Both the position numbers and the translations under genes were made by a program. Positions 58,426-64,000 of a DNA stretch of 64,000 bases are shown one piece after another. Origin of the DNA: Streptomyces sp. NBC_00775 (GTDB lineage: Bacteria > Actinomycetota > Actinomycetes > Streptomycetales > Streptomycetaceae); NCBI RefSeq assembly GCF_036347135.1, contig NZ_CP108938.1, positions 4,898,001-4,962,000 on the forward strand, given 5' to 3'. How positions within the stretch are numbered: position 1 is the first letter of the stretch; each line of letters opens with the position of its first letter. The notes beneath the pieces were generated by a model. The model worked only from the letters and a program-made list of their open reading frames with translations, was not told the DNA's origin and ran no database searches.

Positions 58426-60879
58426 ATGGCATTCAATCACTTACCGGCAGGCGTGCACGACGCCTTGGGCCCATTGTCCGTCACGCCAGTGACACACTCG
58501 ATGCCGATGGCCAAGAATCACCGATCCGATCGACCCTCGACGGACACCGCTTCCCGCCCCTCGCCGGGCACGGTCCTGGACCGGCTCGCCTCGGGACCGA
58601 GCCGGGCTTCGCGCATCACTCATACGGAGCACTTGCCCCCGCGAGAGGGTCGCCATGCCGTGTGGCCCGACCGGATCCGTCCGGAGGTCATCGCCGCGGT
58701 GCAGGCCGCGGGAATCGAGCACCCCTGGGCCCACCAGGCACTGGCCGCCGAGCACGCCCTGGACGGCGAGTCGGTGGTCGTCGCCACGGGCACGGCCTCC
58801 GGCAAGTCCCTGGCATACCTCGTCCCGGTCCTGACAGCCCTCCTGGACGGCTCCGAGGCCGCGAACGGCCGGGGGGCCACCGCGCTGTACCTGGCCCCCA
58901 CAAAGGCCCTCGCAGCCGATCAGCTCCGTTCCGTGAAGGAACTTTCACAACCTCTGGGCAATGCCGTACGCCCAGCCGTGTACGACGGGGACACCCCCTT
59001 CGAGGAACGCGAATGGGTACGTCAGTACGCCAACTACGTCCTGACCAACCCCGACATGCTGCACCGCGGGATATTGCCCTCCCACCCCCGCTGGTCCTCC
59101 TTCCTCCGTGCCCTGAAGTACGTCGTCATCGACGAGTGCCACACCTACCGCGGCGTCTTCGGCTCCCACGTCGCCCAGGTGCTGCGCCGTCTGCGCCGCC
59201 TGTGCGCCCGCTACGGCGCCTCACCCGTCTTCCTGCTGGCCTCCGCGACCGCCGCCGAGCCCTCGGTCGCCGCGCGCCGGCTGACCGGTCTCCCGGTCGT
59301 CGAGGTCGCGGACGACGCCTCCCCACGCGGGGAACTGGTGTTCGCTCTCTGGGAGCCCCCGCTCACCGAGCTGCACGGCGAAAAGGGTGCACCCGTTCGG
59401 CGTACCGCCACCGCCGAGGCGGCCGACCTGCTGACCGACCTGACCGTCCAGGGCATGCGCTCGATCGCCTTCGTACGGTCCCGCCGCGGCGCCGAGCTCA
59501 TCTCGGTGATCGCCCAGGAACGCCTCGCCGAGGTCGACCGCTCACTGGCCCGGCGCGTGGCCGCGTACCGCGGCGGCTACCTCCCCGAGGAACGCCGCGC
59601 CCTGGAACGCGCCCTGCACTCCGGTGAACTCCTCGGCCTCGCCGCCACCACCGCCCTCGAACTCGGCGTCGACATCTCCGGGCTGGACGCCGTCGTCATC
59701 GCCGGCTACCCGGGCACCCGCGCGTCCCTGTGGCAGCAGGCCGGCCGCGCGGGACGCTCCGGGCAGGGCGCGCTGGCGATCCTCGTCGCCCGCGACGACC
59801 CGCTGGACACGTTCCTCGTCCACCACCCCGAGGCCCTGTTCGACCAACCGGTGGAATCCACCGTCCTCGACCCCGACAACCCGTACGTCCTCGCCCCGCA
59901 CCTGTGCGCCGCCGCCGCCGAAATCCCGCTCACGGACGACGACCTGGAGCTCTTCGGCCCGGCCACCGCCGGTCTGCTGCCGCAGCTGGAGGCCGCGAAG
60001 CTGCTGCGCCGCCGGACGAAGGCCTGGCACTGGACACGCCGGGAGCGGGCCGCCGACCTGACCGACATCCGCGGCGAGGGCGGCAGTCCGGTGCAGATCG
60101 TCGAGGACGGGACCGGGCGGCTGCTCGGCACGGTCGACGCCGGCGCCGCGCACACGACGGTCCACGAGGGCGCGGTCCACCTGCACCAGGGCCGTACGTA
60201 TCTGGTGCGGCACCTGGACCTGGAGGACTCGGTCGCGCTGGTCGAGGAGGCCAACCCGCCCTATTCGACGGTCGCCCGCGACACGACGTCCATCTCCGTC
60301 CTGGAGACCGACACCGAAGTCCCCTGGGGCGAGGGCCGGTTGTGCTACGGCTCCGTCGAAGTCACCAACCAAGTCGTCTCCTTCCTGCGTCGACGTGTCA
60401 TCACCGGTGAAGTACTGGGCGAGACGAAACTCGACCTCCCTCCTCGTACGCTCCGTACGCGTGCCGTGTGGTGGACGGTCACCGAGGACCAGCTGGACGC
60501 GGCCCGGATCAACCCTGAGATCCTCGGCGGCGCCCTGCACGCCGCCGAGCACGCGTCGATCGGCATGCTGCCGCTCTTCGCCACCTGCGACCGCTGGGAC
60601 ATCGGCGGCGTCTCCATCCCCCTCCACCCGGACACGCTGCTGCCCACCGTCTTCGTGTACGACGGCCACCCGGGCGGCGCCGGATTCGCCGAACGCGCCT
60701 TCCACACCGCCCGCGCCTGGCTCACCGCCACCCGTCAGGCCATCGCCTCCTGCGAGTGCGACGCCGGCTGCCCGTCCTGCATCCAGTCCCCCAAGTGCGG
60801 CAACGGGAACGATCCGTTGCACAAGCGGGGAGCCGTACGGCTGCTCACGGAGTTGCTGCGGGCCGCACCAGAGGACTGA
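58426..60879 (+). CDS. MrfA-like DEAD-box helicase with C-terminal zinc motif
   Basis: 817 residues. Walker A VVVATGTASGKS (about 121-132), motif II VIDECHTY (about 235), motif III ASATAA, and C-terminal helicase motifs VDISGLDAVVIAGYPGT and QQAGRAGRSGQG are present. The end has the four-Cys DUF1998 signature CECDAGCPSCIQSPKCG. This is the MrfA/YprA family, which repairs mitomycin C-type crosslinked DNA in Bacillus; SCO3550 of S. coelicolor is the match by context. It is divergent from bldG, 80 bases apart. The last 35 bases overlap the convergent tad gene. Confidence 0.9.
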   Translation: MAFNHLPAGVHDALGPLSVTPVTHSMPMAKNHRSDRPSTDTASRPSPGTVLDRLASGPSRASRITHTEHLPPREGRHAVWPDRIRPEVIAAVQAAGIEHPWAHQALAAEHALDGESVVVATGTASGKSLAYLVPVLTALLDGSEAANGRGATALYLAPTKALAADQLRSVKELSQPLGNAVRPAVYDGDTPFEEREWVRQYANYVLTNPDMLHRGILPSHPRWSSFLRALKYVVIDECHTYRGVFGSHVAQVLRRLRRLCARYGASPVFLLASATAAEPSVAARRLTGLPVVEVADDASPRGELVFALWEPPLTELHGEKGAPVRRTATAEAADLLTDLTVQGMRSIAFVRSRRGAELISVIAQERLAEVDRSLARRVAAYRGGYLPEERRALERALHSGELLGLAATTALELGVDISGLDAVVIAGYPGTRASLWQQAGRAGRSGQGALAILVARDDPLDTFLVHHPEALFDQPVESTVLDPDNPYVLAPHLCAAAAEIPLTDDDLELFGPATAGLLPQLEAAKLLRRRTKAWHWTRRERAADLTDIRGEGGSPVQIVEDGTGRLLGTVDAGAAHTTVHEGAVHLHQGRTYLVRHLDLEDSVALVEEANPPYSTVARDTTSISVLETDTEVPWGEGRLCYGSVEVTNQVVSFLRRRVITGEVLGETKLDLPPRTLRTRAVWWTVTEDQLDAARINPEILGGALHAAEHASIGMLPLFATCDRWDIGGVSIPLHPDTLLPTVFVYDGHPGGAGFAERAFHTARAWLTATRQAIASCECDAGCPSCIQSPKCGNGNDPLHKRGAVRLLTELLRAAPED

Positions 60880-61552
60880 GCGCCGGTGCAGGGTCCGGGT
60901 CCGGGTCCGGGTCCGGGTCCGGGTCCGGGTCCGCCCACGGTGGACCGAGCGCTGATGGCGGCTCCGGGACCGCCCACGGTGGACCGGCGGGCGGGCCGGC
61001 CTTAACCGGATCCGTAAGTCCCGCCGAGCCGGCCTCAAGCGGACCCGTAGATCTCGCCAAGCCGGCACCAAGCGGACCCGTGGGTCCCGCCGAGCCGGTA
61101 TCAGCCGACCCGGCAGCTCCCGCCCCGGTAACTCCCGCTCCGCCGGGTTCGACCGGTCCCGCGGGTCCCGCCCTCGATCTGACCTCCGCGGCCAACGGCC
61201 CCCTGCCCGACGCCGCCGTCACGTCCGAGATCTCGCCCTCGACCGCGCACCGCACGAGTCGCGCGCGCTGGGCCCGTGCCACCCGGTCCGCCTCGGCGCA
61301 GGCCGCGGTCGCGCCGTCCGCCCAGTGATCCGCCGCGGCGAGTGCCGCCAAGTCGGCCGCGCCCGCGGCGCGATGGCGGACCACGACCGCCTGCCCCATG
61401 GCCAGGACCGCCCCGAACACGACGCACAGCACGGCGATCGCCCCGACGGTCCAGACGGTCGCCGAACCTCTTTCCGAGGACAGGGTCCGCACGGTGCGCC
61501 ACCTGCCCCAATGGGCCCTCCACGCAAGGAGCTCGCGCCTCCAGCCCGTCAT
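60845..61552 (-). CDS. TadE/Rv3654c-like pilus-assembly protein with repeat tail
   Basis: 235 residues from the ATG at 61552, overlapping the upstream stop by ATGA. The N-terminus has WTVGAIAVLCVVFGAVLA as a transmembrane segment and an RGSATVW processing-like part found in Rv3654c-like secreted proteins, then RHRAAGAADLAALAAADHW. The C-terminal half is low complexity and ends in D-P repeats (coded by seven GGGTCC units). The 3' end overlaps the helicase gene antiparallel by 35 bases. Confidence 0.82.
   Translation of the reverse strand: MTGWRRELLAWRAHWGRWRTVRTLSSERGSATVWTVGAIAVLCVVFGAVLAMGQAVVVRHRAAGAADLAALAAADHWADGATAACAEADRVARAQRARLVRCAVEGEISDVTAASGRGPLAAEVRSRAGPAGPVEPGGAGVTGAGAAGSADTGSAGPTGPLGAGLARSTGPLEAGSAGLTDPVKAGPPAGPPWAVPEPPSALGPPWADPDPDPDPDPDPDPAPALSPLVRPAATP
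60891..60932. repeat. Seven GGGTCC units
   Basis: Seven exact hexanucleotide copies code D-P on the minus strand inside the TadE-like gene. This is prone to slippage, and copy changes would keep the frame. Confidence 0.92.
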
Positions 61553-61938
61553 CCGCCGACCACCCCCACCGTCTCCTCCGCCAGCGCCACGGCCTCGTCG
61601 CTCAGCTCCATGGAGAGCGCGCCCGGGCCCGGCGCATGCGCGGTGACCGTCACCCGGACCAGGTCGTCCTCCCGGCTCACGGTGACCCTCGCGCCGCGGG
61701 GTGCCGCCCGGCGGGTCGTCGCCAGGACCGTGTCGGGCGGATCCTGGCGTGCCGCCGCGCGGGCGCCCGCCCTCGCCGCGTCCACGCACTGGATCTGCGC
61801 GGACGCGGCGAGCAGGGCCCAGACCAGCGCCATTCCGACGAGCACCAGCGAGGGCAGCACCACGGCGGCCTCGGCGGTCACGAACCCACGGTCCCGACCG
61901 GCAGCCCCGCGCCGGGGCGCCCGTTCACATCTGGACAT
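61549..61938 (-). CDS. TadE-family protein
   Basis: 129 residues. GFVTAEAAVVLPSLVLVG is the classic TadE pilin-like N-terminal motif with a hydrophobic helix, followed by IQCVDAARAGARAAARQD and a beta-rich rest. TadE is a pseudopilin of Flp/Tad machines. It overlaps the DUF4244 gene by 14 bases and the next gene by four bases, so it is part of one operon. Confidence 0.88.
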   Translation of the reverse strand: MSRCERAPRRGAAGRDRGFVTAEAAVVLPSLVLVGMALVWALLAASAQIQCVDAARAGARAAARQDPPDTVLATTRRAAPRGARVTVSREDDLVRVTVTAHAPGPGALSMELSDEAVALAEETVGVVGG

Positions 61939-62149
61939 CGAGCGCCCGCCCCACGATGCCCTGCAGTTCCTCGCCGACCTGCCCGCTCGTCACCACCTTG
62001 TAGAGCGCGGCCGCGAAGGCCACCGCCGCGAGAACTCCCACCGCGTACTCGGAGGTGACCATTCCCGCGTCCCTCCGCGCCGCCAGACCGAGCATCCACG
62101 CCCGCATCCGTGCACGTCCCCGCACCACACTTCGTACCGTCCCGCTCAT
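61925..62149 (-). CDS. DUF4244 Flp-pilin-like protein
   Basis: 74 residues from the ATG at 62149 (GGGGG 6 bases upstream). DAGMVTSEYAVGVLAAVAF is a pilin-like signal (E-Y after a cleavage point), and YKVVTSGQVGEELQGIVGRA completes the short helix. This is DUF4244, the Flp major-pilin equivalent of actinobacterial tad loci. Confidence 0.88.
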   Translation of the reverse strand: MSGTVRSVVRGRARMRAWMLGLAARRDAGMVTSEYAVGVLAAVAFAAALYKVVTSGQVGEELQGIVGRALDVQM

Positions 62150-62216
62150 TTCAACCCCCGTAAGGTTCAACCCTGTTGATCGCTTGTCGTGCACCACATG
62201 CCGTCGCCGTCTCCCG

Positions 62217-62999
62217 TCATCCGCCTCCTCCCGCCAGCAACCCGTCCGCCAGCCCGATCACCACGGGCAGTACGCCGATCGCGATGAAGGCGGGCAGAAA
62301 ACACAGCCCCACGGGCGCGGTGACCATGACGGCCGCGCGACGTGCTCGCGCCGTCGCGGTGCGCCCCCACTCGGCGCGGGCCTCCGCGGCGAGCCGCCCG
62401 ACCGGCACGGCCGCCGGTACGCCCGACTCGCCCGCCCGCTCCAGCAGCCGCGCCAACGCCCGCGCACCCGGTATCGACGCCAACCTCCGCCATGCCTCGG
62501 CCGGTTCACCGCCGAGCCGCACCTCCGCCGCGCCCCGCGCCAGCCGCTCCCCCACCGGCCCGCCCAGGGCTTCGCCCACGGCCCGGGCCGCCACCACGGG
62601 ACCCGCCCCGGCCGCGATACAGGCGGCCACCAGGTCGGCGGCGAGCGGGAGTTGCCGCGCGGCCCGCGCCGTGTCGTACTCCTCCACCGGCGCGGATCGC
62701 CGCCTACGCCACAGCCAGACCCCGAACCCGGCCGCCGCCCCCACCAGAACCCCGGCAGGACCGCCGACCAGCACCCAGCCGGCCGACACCGCACCCGCCA
62801 CCGGCAGCCACCGCCGCACCACGCTCCGGACCTCGAAGCGCCGTCGCTCCGAACGCGCCGTCTCCAAGGCCAGCAGTTCCGCCAGCCTTCTGCGCGCCTG
62901 CCGCTCGCGCCGCACCGCGCCGAGCGACTGGACCAGCCACCCGAGCGCCAGCGCCCCGCACACCACCGCCCCCAGCCTGTGGACAACCTCGGCGCTCAT
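62217..62999 (-). CDS. tadC: TadC-like type II/IV secretion inner-membrane protein
   Basis: 260 residues from the ATG at 62999, overlapping TadB by ATGA. A GspF/TadC domain: several hydrophobic segments (AVSAGWVLVGGPAGVLVGAA and APVGLCFLPAFIAIGVLPVV) and a helical cytoplasmic part with LPLAADLVAACIAAGAGPVV and LARLLERAGESGVPAAVPVG. TadC is the membrane platform for pilus assembly with TadB. Confidence 0.88.
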   Translation of the reverse strand: MSAEVVHRLGAVVCGALALGWLVQSLGAVRRERQARRRLAELLALETARSERRRFEVRSVVRRWLPVAGAVSAGWVLVGGPAGVLVGAAAGFGVWLWRRRRSAPVEEYDTARAARQLPLAADLVAACIAAGAGPVVAARAVGEALGGPVGERLARGAAEVRLGGEPAEAWRRLASIPGARALARLLERAGESGVPAAVPVGRLAAEARAEWGRTATARARRAAVMVTAPVGLCFLPAFIAIGVLPVVIGLADGLLAGGGG

Positions 63000-63871
63000 A
63001 CCGCCTCCGCTCCTCTCACGATCCGCAGCGCCCACCACAGCCCGATGCCCTCCAGCACCCCGCCGACCAGCAGACAGCCCAGGCCGGCGCCGGTGTGCAG
63101 CAGCACGTGCAGCGGATCGGCGCCCAGCGCGGTGCCGAGCAGCAGCCCCAGGACCGGCAGGCCCGCGAGCATCACCGCCGTGGACCGTGATCCGGCCAAC
63201 TGGGCGCGCAAATCGGCTCTTTGGTCTCGCTCCGCGCGCAACGCCCCCTCCAGCCGGTCGAGTCCCGCCGCCAGCCCGGCACCCCGGTCCACCGCCACGC
63301 GCCAGCACGCGGCGAGTCCCACCAGTCCGTCGGCCCCCGGCTGCCGTGCCGCGTCGGTGAGCGCGCCCGGCACATCGCCGCCGAACCGCGCCGCCGCGAG
63401 CACCACCGCCTGTGCCTCGCCGAGCCCGCCCGAGTCGCGCGCGGCCCTGCGCAGCGCCTCGCCGGGCTGCCGACCGGCCCGCACCTCCCCGGCCAGGGCT
63501 CCGCACAGGGCGATCACCGCATCGCCCCGGCGCTCCCGTCCGCGCCGCGCCTCTCCGGCCCGCCGCACCCGCCCGAACAGCGGCACTCCCGCCACCCCTA
63601 GGAGCAGCGGCACCACGGACGCGCCCAGCAGCGCGATCACCAACCCGGCGACCACAGACCACCCTTCGGCCCGCAGCCGCCCGCGCACCCGCCGCCAGCC
63701 GACGAGCGCCCGCTCCCACGACGGCGGTCCGTTCGCCTTCACCCCGCCGCCCGCGCACAGCAACCGCGCCCTGCGTACCCCCGAATCCCAGCCGCCCATC
63801 CACCAGGCGGCCATCCCGGCACACACCACGGCCGCCCCCACCGGCACCTGAGACATCTCACCGATCGCCAT
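62996..63871 (-). CDS. tadB: TadB-like type II/IV secretion inner-membrane protein
   Basis: 291 residues from the ATG at 63871 with GGGGAG 5 bases upstream. Hydrophobic segments (VVAGLVIALLGASVVPLLLG and AVMLAGLPVLGLLLGTALGA) flank a GspF-type cytoplasmic domain (GDAVIALCGALAGEVRAGRQ, then AACWRVAVDRGAGLAAGLDR). It pairs with TadC and lies 36 bases after the TadA-like gene. Confidence 0.88.
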   Translation of the reverse strand: MAIGEMSQVPVGAAVVCAGMAAWWMGGWDSGVRRARLLCAGGGVKANGPPSWERALVGWRRVRGRLRAEGWSVVAGLVIALLGASVVPLLLGVAGVPLFGRVRRAGEARRGRERRGDAVIALCGALAGEVRAGRQPGEALRRAARDSGGLGEAQAVVLAAARFGGDVPGALTDAARQPGADGLVGLAACWRVAVDRGAGLAAGLDRLEGALRAERDQRADLRAQLAGSRSTAVMLAGLPVLGLLLGTALGADPLHVLLHTGAGLGCLLVGGVLEGIGLWWALRIVRGAEAV

Positions 63872-63907
63872 GCCACTCCCCGTTTCCATCCCGCCGTCCG
63901 ATCCCCG

Positions 63908-64000
63908 TCACAGCCCCCGGCCCCCCTCGGTCCCGTCCCGAAGCAGCCCCCGCAGCCGCTCCCACCCCCGCTCGTACGCGAAGGCCTCGGCGCCCCATCG
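63908..64000 (-). CDS. TadA-like secretion ATPase, C-terminal end only
   Basis: The minus strand at the right edge is open from base 64000 to TGA at 63908-63910 and gives RWGAEAFAYERGWERLRGLL followed by ten more residues. This is the usual kind of C-terminal tail of actinobacterial TadA ATPases, and the gene order tadA-tadB-tadC supports it. Only 30 residues are inside the window. Confidence 0.65.
   Translation of the reverse strand, partial: RWGAEAFAYERGWERLRGLLRDGTEGGRGL

Overview
The window is high-GC actinobacterial DNA and is almost certainly Streptomyces. It has GTG and TTG starts with GGAGG-type ribosome binding sites, and the right-hand gene order holB, tmk fused to a transporter-like domain, topA, hppA, anti-sigma-like ATPase, bldG, MrfA-like helicase, tad genes matches what I know of the S. 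coelicolor core chromosome.

Region 1 (1 to about 39330) is accessory DNA, and its right part is an integrative element. The right boundary is clear: a tyrosine integrase (37531-39177) points at the 3' end of a tRNA-Thr(CGT) gene (39332-39405), with an excisionase-like gene divergent to it. No second copy of the tRNA 3' end is visible, so the left boundary is either outside the window or lost. The element carries a complete-looking phage head module on the minus strand, read right to left: small terminase, large terminase, a TIGR02391/Ymh-type gene, portal, a tRNA-Trp, scaffold, decoration protein, major capsid, two small connector-like genes and a minor capsid protein (14606 down to 3575). 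No tail gene follows. Instead there is a membrane protein, a SLOG-like gene, an IS630 insertion and a truncated NAD-epimerase gene. A Ku homologue, two membrane or unknown proteins and a large pentapeptide-repeat protein lie to the right of the terminase.

Region 2 (about 20750 to 26230) is an IS dump. One IS5-like element is interrupted by another with a 3-bp target duplication, an IS110 element is flanked by 9-bp direct repeats, a third IS5-like copy has a single nonsense codon, and an acidic 48-bp-repeat gene sits between them.

Region 3 (26377 to 34975) is a minus-strand set of phage-like or element genes: a ParB-like gene overlapping a ParB-methyltransferase fusion, a canonical ParB with a Lys/Ala/Pro tail, and a chain of overlapping small genes that includes an Arr-like ADP-ribosyltransferase fold. 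Two genes (a pentapeptide-repeat membrane protein and a small membrane protein) seem to have been inserted into it. A LuxR-type regulator, a serine-recombinase-like protein without a catalytic domain, the excisionase and the integrase end the element.

Region 4 (39332 to 64000) is ordinary chromosome: tRNA-Thr, a secreted hydrolase, DNA replication and topology genes (holB, tmk, topA), a membrane Ser/Thr kinase, a methyltransferase, a lipoprotein, the proton pyrophosphatase, the BldG anti-anti-sigma pair, an MrfA-type repair helicase and a tad/flp pilus-like cluster running off the right edge.

The most interesting idea is that region 1 is a head-encoding, tail-less element, comparable to capsid-forming satellites, that also carries Ku, three ParB-type proteins and possible defence or toxin genes. 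All assignments are by eye from translations; no searches were run.
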